From Haliclona indistincta (lineage: Eukaryota; Porifera; Demospongiae; Haplosclerida; Chalinidae): a DNA stretch of 64,000 nt. Location of the stretch: assembly GCA_964017065.1 (NCBI GenBank), contig OZ024790.1, positions 4,670,458 to 4,734,457 on the forward strand. The letters are read 5' to 3'. The notes under the pieces were generated by a model that had not been told where the DNA came from, ran no database searches, and saw only the letters and a program-made list of their open reading frames with translations. Shown piece after piece: positions 20,700 to 32,382 of the stretch. The translations under genes and the position numbers were made by a program. How positions within the stretch are numbered: position 1 is the stretch's first letter; the number at the start of each line of letters is the position of its first letter.

Positions 20700-22000
20700 G
20701 AGCGTCAGGCGTCCAGCAAGACTGAGCGTCCGGAGTTCTGTATCTAAGCTCTAACTTCAGAGCATTAATGCAGTTAAGGAAAATAATAATTATGCTCTAA
20801 AAATAAGGTAGTGATTGTCCAGTCGAGTGTTTTTGACCACATCTAAGGTTGCCAGTGGGTGTGGTCGCAGCTTGTACTTTGTTTGTACCATGGTTACTAG
20901 GTCAACACAACTAGTAATGAGCCTATAGATCAAGATCAGTTTGAGCTTAACACCTCAAGTTACATGTTTTACAATAGTGTCAAGAGTTCCTTCTTTCTTG
21001 TCACATTATCATTGTTACAAGCATCATAGAGTTCTTTATTCAGTGAACACTACATCATTGATTGGTCATAATGGTTGACATTAGCTCCTAGTGTCAAGAG
21101 TTCCTTCAATCAATAATGTTGTGTTCACAGAATCAAGACCTCTATGGTACGGTCATAATGGCTCCTAATGGCTCTGTCATAAGTCATTCGTGTAATATCA
21201 CTGTGAGCGTGACGTGGGTTTTGCATATGCAAAACCCACGGCTCAGAGTTACACACGATAGACTGGTCAGATATCAGACTAAGGTACATAAAGGTATCCA
21301 CTAAAACAAAGCACTGATTGTTTCTAGTCCTGAAGTACATGTAAATGAATTTCATGCTTACAGTAGTACAACAATCAGTTGCTCTACCAAAAGCACCAAA
21401 AATTTCTGATAAGTGAAGGAACTTATATTGGTTGAGTATGCGCGGTAAACATAGCAACCACTTACCCCAGAAGATGGTGCAACAGTAAAAAGATCACACT
21501 GACACTGTGAGAAGGAAGGGAGAAGGAATAGGAGTTTAGTCTGATATCAGCCACGGCTCTGAGTTTAGTTTATCGTGTGACAAATCTTTCTCAAGGTTCA
21601 GTCGTGTAGTATTGTGACGCGTGACGTGGGTTTCCTAGAACGACATCATCATCAATTATTTAGCGTGGCAGCCAAAAAGCGAATAAAAGATTTGCCTACT
21701 CCAGACACACCACAGTACCACACCCCTTGTTATGACACACCATACTTATGTGTAAGGGCTGCTGTGCACCCACTCATCATTTCATTCGTCTTATCTGTTT
21801 TGGCACTAGCTCCGCAAGCAGCTTCCTACCATGATGCAACTAATCTCAGACTAGTCTTGGCTCTATCAGCTAGACTACAACTACAGCTATCTACATGATT
21901 CAGCAGTCAACTCCTTCTCTTCAAACACACTCATGTTGAGGAGAATGTTCTTTCTTAACATCTGATCATCAACCTCTCTTACAAAACCTCTATAATAGTA
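20700..22000. other. No recognised gene; includes a perfect 28-bp palindrome
   Basis: 21213-21240 is a perfect palindrome with the half-site CGTGGGTTTTGCAT. A related CGTGGGTTT occurs at 21625-21633. Frames at 21116-21457 are shadows around it. The plus frame at 21614-21898 has a hydrophobic stretch but no homology I know. Confidence 0.45.
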
Positions 22001-22005
22001 GTAAC

Positions 22006-22451
22006 CTAATCTAAACCTCTCTTAGACTTTTCAGACACGAAATGGCAGCACATTTGAATTGAGAGTAGTGTTAATTTATTTTTTTTAATTGGTGTAGCCT
22101 TTCGGAGCTCTTGCAAGGCACTCTCTAACTCTTCTGCTGGATTTCCTGGTTTGCTTAGCATTAGGGTCACATGCAGTTTGTTTATGGGGTCAGTGTCTGC
22201 TTGTCTGTCTGGCATATGCTTAGACCTAACCGTGTTACAATGATCACAATGATGGGTTTTTGTTGTTGTTCTTTGGATATTATTAGTTCTTGTTGTTCTG
22301 TGACACTTTTGAATTCGTCTACTAAAGCAGTAGACCTGCTTTTCCTCTCGTCCTGTGACTCACAGCTACAAATTTCCGCTATCAATGTTGAAACCTCAAC
22401 ATCAACAAATTTTGTCATTTCCGAGTGACAAAATACCATCTTACCGTCCAT
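22006..22451 (-). CDS. Unassigned minus-strand exon pair
   Basis: One frame (from 22451) begins MDGKMVFCHSEMTKFVDVEV and shows a polar helix with EEFKSVTEQQ-like text. A second frame (22182-22030) reads INKLHVTLMLSKPGNPAEEL and ends soon after in lysine-rich text. An acceptor-like GACAG sits between them. They could be two exons of one small protein, or repeat shadows. No family recognised. Confidence 0.25.
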
Positions 22452-23514
22452 CTTATCATCTTTGACTCCATCTTACCGTAAGTCTCGATCATGAGGTTAG
22501 CTTTATATCTTTCAATAGCTAGCCTTCTTTGCTGTTGCTATCTAAACTTTGTACTTATTGTACATCTGTATTTTGACTTGACTGAATAGTTTATTGTTTC
22601 ATAAGATTTGCACTTTTATAGAACAAAGTGAACCAATACCTCTTTCCTACTAAGGGAGTTCAATGTATTCATTCATTCTTTCATCTCTATTTTAGACATT
22701 ATTTTTTAGGACTGTCTCTTGTAATGTCCTGACACATTGTTGTGTTAGGACGAAGATTGTTTGTTTGTCTCTCTGATTATTTTATGGCCGTTTTGTGACA
22801 TAATACAATGCATGCAGACAGTGATGAACAACCAATGTATGTAGGTCTGTGATACTTATAATAGTAGTCCATCTTCCTTGCCAGCGCCAACCATGCGGGT
22901 CAGTAGATAGACTGGATCTGGATCTGGCGTACCAATCGCTGTAACCCCAAGTGTACACACCGAGCATGAACACACACTTGCGAAAACTCACCCTTCTAGA
23001 AGCAGTGGCGGTTCTAGAGGAAAATGTTTGGGGGGCCAGTGATAGCGCGCGCGATTTTGGAAAATAGCTAATTAATATTCATTAGAATACGCCATCTGGG
23101 GGCCCATGCACTACAAGCATGTGTATCATTGACAGAATAATAAAAATCAGAACACTTGTGCTCACAGTAAAGTTAGTAAATTACACTAGGATGATCCGAC
23201 GTGGATTCTGTCTCATAAAAATGTCAACCACTAAGTCGAAGTTAAGTGATTTTGCTAGGTCTTGCTCATTAGCTAGTATAGACAAGTCATTCAATCTTTG
23301 TTGACCAATTGTAGATTGCAAGTAGTTTTTTATTCTTTTCGCGCGAATTTAATGAGATTCATAACTTTACAAGCAGCTTTATTTTCCAGCAATGGTATTT
23401 GTACAGGCGTGCTCCAGTATTCATTTTGTTTGTCTATCGATATACATCGATTATAGCAAGTTTCAGTCACGAAGTATTAGCTAACGTGGAGCAGCGAGCT
23501 CGCCTAGTATAGAC

Positions 23515-23800
23515 TGGTCTGTGGCTGCTATCTCTAGTTTGGCTTGCTTGCTCTAGAAAGAACTTCGTTTACAGCTTAAAAATTCCAGCGCGCACAGACG
23601 TACAGAGCGATTTTTCGATACTCCTTTGCTAACGCGGCAAAACAGCAAGCCTAGACCAGAAAAAATTATTTAACAAAAAATCTAGATCGTATCACGGAAA
23701 TTCGCTCTGTACGTCTGAGCGTAAGATGGCGCTGCATGCTGCTGCGCTTGAAGCGCGTCGATCTATTGCTCGACAGTCGAGATAGCAGCCACAGACGCTT
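23515..23800. repeat. Inverted repeat nested in the hAT element
   Basis: CTGTGGCTGCTATCTC at ~23519 mirrors GAGATAGCAGCCACAG at ~23780, and ACAGACGTACAGAGCGA mirrors TCGCTCTGTACGTCTG. It is probably a small independent foldback element that landed in the transposon's 3' part. Confidence 0.65.
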
Positions 23801-23850
23801 CATGTATTATTTCCCCCATACTGTTATGTAAATCGCTGTAGTTATAAAGT

Positions 23851-26024
23851 CTAGTTATTAATAAAACACACGTTGCGTGGGTGTTGAATATTAACTAAGT
23901 GCACCGCCACCTTAAAAAGTTTTATTGCTTCTGGGAATGCTGCGTGGTTTTCTCCAAGAGCATTTAAGCAATCTTCTACTGTTTCTATATTCCTCTGGTT
24001 TAGAAAAACTCTGGCAATTTCTAGCGGAGTGCTATGTCCAGTTTGTAACACCCAGCCAGTGGTAAAATCAATTTCACGTCGAGAAAAGAAGGGTTCTTGG
24101 GTGAGAGAACTGCAATAGACTTTAAAAGAGATCTTGACTCTCCAAAACGTTTGTCTAGTTCCATTAATACTTTATCAACAACTTGGAAGTATAATGCTTT
24201 GTAAGAGTCGTATACAGAAAGCATGCCTTGATCTCTCCTACCGGTAGATTCAAGAACTTGACCCTCTCTAAATCTGGCTGGTAGACTTGTTCTTCTGCCA
24301 GGATTTGGTAAACTTACTGCAACACCTGCTTCATCTGCCAATTTCTGGGATTCTTCCCAAATTTTGGTATTGAAAACACATCTTCATTATTATTTATCTC
24401 TTTCAGTACCTGAATCACAGAGTCTACCAAGTCCAATGCGGATGAGAGATTCAGATGCTTAACTTGTAGTGTATCAGAAAGAGGCTTGGTCAACCCAAGA
24501 ATACGATCGAACGTGGTAAGAAGAATAAGAAAAGAAAAGTTATGAATTTGTGCCAGTATACCAGTTGCTTCTGCTGCTTCAACTCCATCTTTTCCATTCT
24601 CACTAATTTCCTCCAGAACTTCAACCAAAAAACTATATCGTGACTTATAGAGATTGACAGCAAAGTAGTGGCATGCCCAGCGTGTATCACTAAGTTGAGG
24701 AATTTCAAGAACTTTGAGATTTTTTTCCTTCTGTGCATTAACTAGCTTGCTATGCCTGAGAGTTGATGCTGGAAAGATAATATACATTAATTTTGTGCAT
24801 AGTGTATAGCTAACCTGTGTGCATAGCAGTGCACATACATGCAACCATTTCCTGCAATATCTCTTAGCCTTTGTTGAACACCGGATACCTCACCACTCAT
24901 CACCGACGCTCCATCATAACACTGTGCAACACACTTATGTACATCTAAGCTCAGTACCTGTAACCTTTCAACAATCTTGTCTGCCAATGCCTTAGCATCA
25001 AGATCAGATAGTTCAGAAAATCCAACAAAATGCTCCTTAACATCTAGGTTCTTGCTTACATATCTGAGGCATAAAGCAAGTTGTTCTACCTTGCTGATAT
25101 CTCGTGTCTCATCTGCAATTACTGCATATCCTTCAGAATCTTTGATTTCTTCAGTTATTTCCTTTAGTACAACATCAGCAGCAGCTTTCAATAGATCATT
25201 TTGTACCACCTTTGAGGTATATTTCGCATTTTTGGGTAATGAACGAAATTTACGCTCCAGCTCAGGCATCACAGAAGCTAGTAACTCCACAATCTCAACA
25301 AAGTTGCCTTTGTTGGTAGATGTACTGCTCTCATCGTGTCCTCGCAAAGCAATACCTTGACGAGCACACAAAACAACTACTTGTGCAATGGTCGAAATGT
25401 ACATGCGATTGGCCGCGACATCTGAAGCTCTTTGACTTATTAGTTGATCAGCCACAGTAGATGTAGCTTATATGCCATCCATTTTGCCATGCTCTCCTTA
25501 TGACTACGAGACTCGGCATGTTTCTTAAGTTTCTCTCCAATTTTTTTCCACTTCCTACAGCCTTGTGTTGTAAATGAATTGTCAGGATGGCCAGAATTTG
25601 AAGGAAACAGCCTGCAACTAAAGCAATAAACGGCGTCTTTTTGATTAGAATACTCTATGAAAGGATAGGACTTGTACCAATGAGTAGCAAAAGAACGATT
25701 TCTGTCTCCAATTGCAGTTTTGTGAAAGGTTTTCAGTTGAGGCTGAACAGGTTGTTCATCTGAACTACTGGCAATATCACCTGGTATGACTGGACCGGCT
25801 GAGCGCGTCTCATCGCGTGCTGGTTGCCTCATCAATGGTTGGAATAAAGAACTTGAATCGCTGTCCGTAAATTCTGTTCTGCTACTGCTGCATTCACTAG
25901 TAGTAGCACAGGTGGTTTCACTCCCACAGATGGGAATGCTGGCCTGTGTTTCTGTGGCTTCTGCAGCATGCTGCTGAACTTCAGCCTGCATGACAATCCA
26001 GAAAAATATCCCATCGTTACACAT
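23851..26024 (-). pseudogene. hAT-family transposase (ZMYM1/TTF-zinc-finger type), decayed
   Basis: Reading the minus strand from 26024: a serine/threonine-rich leader, then a TTF-type zinc finger (YCFSCRLFPS, W-x-x-x-x-x-KLKKH-x-x-S-x-SHKESM), then from 25455 a DUF4371-like RNase-H-fold core with LARQG-like CARQGIALRGHDES, VIADETRDISKVEQLAL, AQCYDGASVMSG and HCYAHRL, then LSDTRWACHYFA. These are the usual order and motifs of ZMYM-type hAT transposases. At least three frame breaks (around 25445, 24830, 24330) and the lack of a C-terminal dimerisation block make it inactive. Confidence 0.85.
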
Positions 26025-26302
26025 GCCACGTTTGATAGTACATAAGCCATTATAATTACATCTATACTACAGTAGCTAGCGTCTGTCAAAGTAGTTTCAC
26101 TTACGTTTTTAGGCTTTTTAAAAACCGAGCTGGAGTAGAGTAGGCTGATTTGCTTGCCTTTTCATTCTGTATAAACCTCAGTATAAACGTGTATGACTCT
26201 AAGCCAACAATTATTTTAAGACAGTAAAATTTTTAAATGGGCAAATTTTGGGGGACCATGGCCCCCCCAGGCCCCCCCCCTAGAACCGCTACTGTCTAGA
26301 AG

Positions 26303-27060
26303 GGACCTGACTCGTACTCCTACTTTAATCTTTTCCATATGAAAAAATCTGAAAGTCTGAAAGAATGTCTGAAAGATGTTGACGAATTTCACCTTCACCA
26401 CTTCAGCTTCACCTATCAGATATGATGATGGTTGCCTCTCGCTACTGCTACTACATTGTCACATAGAACTTCACACAAAGAATCCTGGTGAGAAAGACTT
26501 AGAGGAATCTGTAATTATTCCTGTTCGAAATATTACCTGTAGCAACTTGTGGACATGGTTGCCAACAAAGGTTGCACCATGATAGGCTTGACGCTGTACA
26601 TGCAGTTGCTCTAGTGATTTGTTCAGGCTGCCTAAGAATGGTCCGTCCTTTAAGCTCACTTTCTGTTGCAGTGCTGTCTCTGCTCTGGTGATTGCCTGGG
26701 TCTATTGTTACATAATTAATAGTGAATAGTTGATTTGATGGGAATTGTACCTTGTTGCTAAGCAGCTACATGCTTTTGTTCTGCTTGTAAATGCTGGATT
26801 ATTGTGCATTGCTCAGGATTGAGTCACAAGCAAGTATGTAAGCACTTGTTTTAAAGCTGTTTCTTTCTGGGCAAGTTGTGTTTGCTCGCTCTTCATGCTC
26901 GTAATTGCCTCTAGCTGGACCTGACTCTCACTTCGACTTTCACCTTTTCCATATTATGGAAAAACTAAGTCTATCAGTCGTTCATTGTTGTTATTAGCCT
27001 TGTTTGTAAAGCTATTTGTTCTTTCTGTTCTTCGATTTTAGCATCTTTGCGTTTAATACA
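26303..27060 (-). pseudogene. Coiled-coil protein relic with the FVGNHVHKLL motif
   Basis: On the minus strand, three exon-like pieces follow one another: ~27050-27000 (AKIEEQKEQIALQ), ~26945-26845 (VQLEAITSMKSEQTQLAQKE) and ~26700-26543 (LEQLHVQRQAYHGATFVGNH, then VHKLLQ before a donor GTAATA). The last motif recurs, as I recall, in an uncharacterised cnidarian/sponge repeat-associated protein family. The downstream part is interrupted by the hAT insertion at 26295-26302. Function unknown. Confidence 0.4.
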
Positions 27061-27169
27061 TTATTAATATTTACCATTAGATAGTCGTTTCCGCTCCTAC
27101 CTGCAGCGTCCATTTTTTCAAAGTTAAGTTGAGAGTACTTGATAGTAAGAGATACTTTGATGCCTTTTC

Positions 27170-27220
27170 TCTCCTGCTCTGGTGGGATTTGAACCAGCGA
27201 CCCTTGGGTTGGTCTCTATT
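27170..27220 (-). other. tRNA-like B-box fragment
   Basis: The minus strand reads GGTCGCTGGTTCAAATCCCA, a good Pol III internal B box and T-arm. No matching A box or acceptor stem lies at the right distance, so it is a tRNA-derived (SINE-type) fragment rather than a tRNA gene. Confidence 0.4.
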
Positions 27221-27713
27221 TACTCATTCTTCTGATCGGTATAAAAATTAATTTGTAACGAATAATTATTCTGAACTTCTAGCTGACGGTGACATTTTGC
27301 GAAGTTACAGTCAGTTAAAAATACAGTGTAAAAGATGACATTCCGGTTTTTAGTAGATGATGTGATGTGATGCTGTTTCTTTATCGACCTCTGTGTCTGT
27401 TAAATTATGGGCACCACTATTTTTCACACTACTATTTTACTATACCTTTGAGGGCAGAACTGAGTCATACAATTTAGTATCTCTTCAATGGCACTCATTC
27501 TTTCTGCTTGTTGGGTTATGTGTTTGTATGTGAAAGCTTCCATGTGCATTGGGAGCTGACTTCTTTACAGCTGCGAAAAATACACAACAATTAATAGCTA
27601 GCTGTGTCAATGTCCTATACCTTCAACTGGCATCCATAATAAGATTAAAAAGTGTACATGTATGGGCAGTGGGCACTACTTTATATTATAGCTTAGCAAC
27701 GATATCTTGCTAC

Positions 27714-27912
27714 CTAATGACTTTTGTCCTTGCCGGTTTTTGATCGGTTGTATCACATCCTTAAGCAGATCTGCCTCTTCCAGACCATACCAATTACAGC
27801 GATAGTTGCTGTCATTGGTCACCTCCAGAGTGTACCATCCTTTTCTCTCCATTGTCTCCTCAATAGCTGAGGAGAAGGAGGAACCTGTCGCAGAGTTGAA
27901 ACGACGGAGTTG
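27714..27912 (-). CDS. Unassigned internal exon
   Basis: Acceptor TCTTTCAAG opens a 66-codon frame reading QLRRFNSATGSSFSSAIEET, then MERKGWYTLEVTNDSNYRCN and WYGLEEADLLKDVI, to a donor-like GTAGCA. The amino-acid mix is that of a folded domain. A possible partner exon (minus, ~28084-28132, reading DFINNSRGEWMI before GTAAGC) lies upstream, but the phases do not agree. I recognise no family. Confidence 0.4.
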
Positions 27913-28586
27913 CTTGAAAGATATTATTATAGCATAAACACATCAACAGTGAGAATCAGGAATGATAAACTGTACAAAGTGCGCATGTGCAACAATGTCT
28001 AGTGCTGTCTCTAACAGACCCTTTCAGATTAAGTTGTGAAACATAATAGTTGGGTTATCTCTGCCATCCCCAGAGCTTACCAATCATCCACTCTCCTCTA
28101 GAGTTGTTGATAAAGTCGCTCTCAATCTCAATTTAGACGAAGTTTCTTTCTTTTATTCTTTAAAACACTATTCCATTATATTTCAGCTGTTTGTGACTGT
28201 TTCATCTGATCTTGTTGCAGTATTCTCTACCGTCCTTTAGACCACAGCTAAGTGAAGTTGAAATAGCTGCGTGACATGCGTCATGACGGAATCTCACCAC
28301 ACGACACAGTTTACCGTTTTGTGTGCTTAAGTTTTTACTAAATTCTACTGTGCTTGCTTGTGGTTCGCGTCATTTCTGTTTGATGTTGCTATGGTTTAAA
28401 TCAGTTAGACAGCGCATCCAATCGGATCCACGCAATCAAGAAGCCCTCACGCCCGTTACCATAGCGCCCTCGTTACACTCAGATGCTATATATAGCAACG
28501 ACTCTCTGGCTTCTAATCTAAATCACGTAGATCCTGTCTGACTATTACAAAATTTATTTTTGGTTGTCTTGAGCTAGCCATATTTT

Positions 28587-28676
28587 GATGAACCTCTAAT
28601 ATTTTTGATTGATGAACCTCTAATATTTTTGATTGATGAACCTCGAATATTTTTGATTGATGAACCTCTAATAATT
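28587..28676. repeat. 24-bp tandem repeat in an intron
   Basis: Four copies of a unit containing GATGAACCTCTAATATTTTT lie 50 bases before the acceptor of the exon at 28730. Confidence 0.85.
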
Positions 28677-28729
28677 GTTTTTCTGTGTTTTTGTTGTTAC
28701 ATTGATATGATATTGTTTCATTATTCCAG

Positions 28730-28820
28730 GCAGCTGCTAAGAGGGCAGAGAGGAAGAGAGAGCTCCGAGAGAGACAAGAGAGAGAGAAGGCGAAGGAGGT
28801 AGCAGCTTTCCTGGCAACTG
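28730..28820 (+). CDS. Basic coiled-coil exon of the proline-rich PPxY protein gene
   Basis: After acceptor ATTATTCCAG, the frame AAAKRAERKRELRERQEREK runs as a highly charged single helix and ends KEVAAFLAT with a phase-1 donor GTAAGA. It joins in phase to 29224. Upstream exons, including the start, are not identified. The same gene continues at 29224-29424, 30329-30895 and 32383-32438. Confidence 0.6.
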
Positions 28821-29223
28821 GTAAGAACCGTCTCTTCCGGTACCATAATGAATAACTTAAAATTTTCATAATAAGCGTTTTCGTATGAAATGAATACAAA
28901 TTGGAATTGATTGTTAATTGAATATTCAAATAGCTACAATAGCTTTGGAATATTCAAGACATACGTTGAATAGAGATTTGGTTCATAAACTGTAGACAAA
29001 CTTACATGTAGTGTGGATCGGGAAAATTTTTTTTAAATTTTCGTTCTAGCTGTGTGTATAATGCACATTGTGCGTCAATATTTTGCATGTTTAATTATCA
29101 TCGCTAGAGAAGGTGACGAAAATGATTATTGACGAACATTTCCATATCTACGCAATCTCTAAAGACCAGAAATGTCAACATGTCCGAATTTGCAATAAAT
29201 TCAGTTTTCTATACCATCCTCAG

Positions 29224-29424
29224 ATACCACGCCCACTGCTACCAGCTCTGCTAGGAGTCCAGCTTCTTCACCTCAACTTAATACAACTCGGGAACCTGAG
29301 CCCCCCTGGATCATATCCTGGTACCCAACCTGCCGAGAACAGGACCCAGCCTTCTGCTCATGAGAACCAGCCTCTTCCACCTGCGTATGAAGAAGTAGCA
29401 GTTGAACAGCCTTCAGCTCCTGGG
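29224..29424 (+). CDS. Proline-rich exon with a PPAY motif, same gene
   Basis: The first half, in phase from the previous exon, reads DTTPTATSSARSPASSPQLN. After a run of six C (29304-29309) the sensible frame shifts by one and reads GSYPGTQPAENRTQPSAHEN and LPPAYEEVAVEQ, which keeps phase 0 to the next exon. PPAY is a WW-domain ligand (PPxY). The C-run suggests a sequencing or assembly slip or a recent frameshift. Confidence 0.55.
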
Positions 29425-30328
29425 GTGAGCATGAGTAGGAGAGCAGCTTTTCAGTGACTGTATTATATGCTTGTAGTTAGGAATTTAAGAGATTAAAACA
29501 TTCCTGAAATGTGTGAAAGATTGATTGTTTTTATGCACTATTGTGTGCTAGTGATAAAAATTTAATATGAAAATTAACAGATGTGAGCGGATTTGAGAAA
29601 AGGGTCACTTCGCTCTTGCAATTTTTGAAAGCACGCCTGTTTTCAAATGGCTGCTACTCGGTCAAACATTACAGAAACTCAATGAAATTTTGTGTATAAT
29701 ATTTGATCATTTCTCTTGCTGTATATCAAATTTTAGAGGCATGGTACTAAATTTGACTGAATGGCAGCAAATTGTGTGTTCAAAAATTGCAAGAGTGAAG
29801 TGACCCCATCCGTTCACATGTACTAGAAGGTGTATGTATCAAAATGTGAGCCTATTTCTTGTCTTGTATGTGACATTGATCTTGACTAGCGATTGGTATA
29901 GGATAATAGGACTAAGATCTCGTGTGCGTGTATGTAAAATAGCTCACTGAAGCCCAAAGCTTTAAACATTGTGTATTACTAGACATTGTGTAGTTTAATG
30001 TCATTCGTACTGGTCCAGTTAGCCTCGTACCCAGGTTAATATTATAAAGAATATTACTCCTGGTACATGTATATACTGTAAGCGCATGCTGCTTGTCTCA
30101 ATTTTAGCGTGACGTTTGATCTTCAGCTTAAAGGTCTTGTGCAAGACACAAAAACTGCTAAACCTCATGTTGTACATGATGAGCGTCAGCTTCGTAAAAT
30201 TCAGTTTACACTATCTATGGGCTTGGTTCATCACGTATATCACAGATAAATTAACAAGAAGATAATTATGAGGAAGTAGAGGCTATGTGGTACAATACAT
30301 TCAGTTTGTTACTTGTTACTGTGTGTAG

Positions 30329-30895
30329 GTGCTGTCTGGTGATCAGTCGATGGATGATGACGATGATACTGAAGTGAGAGACGATATGTTACTGATGGGC
30401 AACGCTATCCCTGACGATGATGATCTAGATGACGACAGTGTTCAGAGCGACGCCCCTATGCTCATGGACACCACCCAGCACCAGGCTGTGGACTCCTCCC
30501 AGCGCAGTGTGACGGCTACTAACACAGCGCTAGCTAAAGTGTTGCCCGACACGTATCAAGCACCACCGAACCATTTGAACCAGCCGCCATACAGCAGTCA
30601 ATATTCCTCGCCTCACACAACAGCTATGCCCACTGCTTACCAATACGCTCAGCAACCTATGCCCCACCCCCTGATGCATCATCATATGGTGCCCCGCCCC
30701 CTGGTTCTGTCCTCTATGGTGACCCACCCCCTGCTCCATATGGTGCCCTGCCTTCTGGTTACGGTGCCCCAGGTTACCAAGAATCCTCTCATCGCCCTCC
30801 CCCTTCTCCTCCCACTGTCTACTCTAATCCTAATCCAGTAGTTCCTGAAGTCAATCGCAGCACTAAACCAGTCACTTCAGCTCTCACAAGTTTAG
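30329..30895 (+). CDS. Acidic plus Y/P-rich exon, same gene
   Basis: It starts in phase (VLSGDQSMDDDDD...) with a strongly acidic segment including IPDDDDLDDDSVQSD, then a Q/Y/P-rich region (QYAQQPMPH in this frame). Near 30660 the natural frame shifts by one base and continues YAPPPDASSYGAPPPGSVLY, PPPAPYGALPSGYGAPGYQE and on to TSALTSL with a phase-1 donor. The protein would be largely disordered. The second frame slip lies beside CCCC runs, like the first. No known family recognised. Confidence 0.6.
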
Positions 30896-32382
30896 GTATG
30901 AAATCTCCAACATGTACACCTATCTATGTTGTATCGTACATGTATAACACGCGTCTGTATAACTGTTGACTAATAGCTTGGTTATTAGCCTTTTTCATAC
31001 TGATAAAGGCTGCAGGGTTAAGCTCACTGTTTGGTCAGATGTTAGCATGAAGAATTGACGAAAACTTGTTGAAAATAAGCTGCTTTGAACTATACTTTCT
31101 TGTAAATGAATTATAACAAGTAGTAAAAACATTTTAACCAAAAGACAAGAGATTTAGGGTTGGTACATTTATCGAAAAAGTATGGAAACAAGATTATGAG
31201 GATTGTAACGATAGCAGTATAATGCTACCTCCCTATTAAATTAACCACAACTATCGAAAGCAGTTAATTTAGGGAGGTAGCATTATACTGCTATTGTTAC
31301 AATCCTCATAATCTTGTTTCCATACTTTTTCGATAAATGTACCAACCCTAAATCTCTTGCATTTTGGTTAAAATGTTTTTATTACTTGTTTCTCTTCTTT
31401 TTATTTATTAATGACTTAGTTGGCACTTATGTTAATACAGTGTTACTGTAAAGAGAACAGAGTACTGCATGCGCGGAGTGACTACACTTGCATTCGGCTC
31501 TGCACTACTTGCAACACAGACCATGCAACATTAACTTAGCTTAAGCTAGCTTTCTTACCAAGCCTGACAGGCAAATCAGTGAAGATTTGCTCGATGTCTG
31601 CTGTGAACACTGCTAGTGGAAGCAGCACTCGCGTTCCAAGCCATTTGTACTAAGGTGTGCTTGTATTAGAATTATTACATACATGGGCGTGCGCGAGTAT
31701 AGGCGTAACCTAGTAACGGAGTTCAAGCAGAAGCATTGAATCGAGTCTGTTATGGACCAAAAATCGGTGTTTTCCTGGAATTACTCGCTTCTCCCAATGT
31801 TTTAGGCCTAAATAGATGTCAGCTAGGTGCTGATGGTCATAGGTAGCGTTGCTTCTGTGTACGTTTAGTTGCATTTGGTTTGCTCATTACTGTGCTAGAC
31901 TCTCTGAAGAATAAGAAGAAGAAAGAAAGAAGATGAACAAACGGGTGAACACGTGAACTCTGGTTTACCACCTTAGACCTGGTTTCTTTTGCTTCTGAAT
32001 TTATAGGTCTCTTTATAATCGCACAAATCGTGCAAAGAGCTTCAGAACGTTATATTAGCTTGAAATGCCCGTACGGCGAAGATATGGCAGTGCCGTACTT
32101 ATAGTATGCACCTCCAGGCTAGACTCCATCTTGTCATGCCTATAGCAACTGACCTTATAGTCTTTATTAGTATAGACTCATTGTAAGCACTTACCTCTCA
32201 GGATAGCCCTATAGGTAGTTAAAATACCCCTGATGTCGTCAACAGCCAAGATAAACGTGAATTATTGCGTTTAGCCTAAGTGATGTGGCCGCCATCTTGT
32301 TTTCCGCCCAACCCTAAATATACCACGTGGCATAATAGAAGTTAATCACTGTTGCTATTGTGTTTCTCTCCATTCTGTTCAG
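30896..32382 (+). other. Intron of the PPxY gene, with a large hairpin
   Basis: GTATGA at the start and CTGTTCAG at the end define it. It contains the foldback at 31115-31390 and otherwise nothing coding that I see. Confidence 0.5.
31115..31390. repeat. Foldback element, arms ~128 bp, loop ~20 bp
   Basis: Left arm AACAAGTAGTAAAAACATTT is mirrored by the right end AAATGTTTTTATTACTTGTT, and the pairing continues nearly base for base through GAGATTTAGGGTTGGTACAT and AGTATAATGCTACCTCCCT. Only about six mismatches are visible over the arms. Transcribed in either direction it gives a long dsRNA hairpin. Confidence 0.9.

Larger units (their letters stand above)
23003..26294 (-). mobile_element. hAT DNA transposon with TIRs and exact 8-bp target duplication
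   Basis: The left end reads CAGTGGCGGTTCTAG and the right end is its near complement (CTAGAACCGCTACTG). It is flanked on both sides by TCTAGAAG (22995-23002 and 26295-26302), exactly the 8 bases hAT elements duplicate. A G-run/C-run follows each TIR, as is usual in ZMYM-like hAT copies. Inside lies the decayed transposase (23851-26024) and a nested inverted repeat at about 23515-23800. The element sits inside the minus-strand coiled-coil gene relic (26303-27060). Confidence 0.9.

Noticed and set aside
26302..26401. Minus-strand MEKIKVGVRVRSLL resembling the start of a kinesin motor domain
   Set aside because: A similar run (MEKVKVEVRVRSS) at ~26950 ends in a stop, and both stem from GGTGAAAGT-type low-complexity DNA; no P-loop or switch motifs of kinesins follow.
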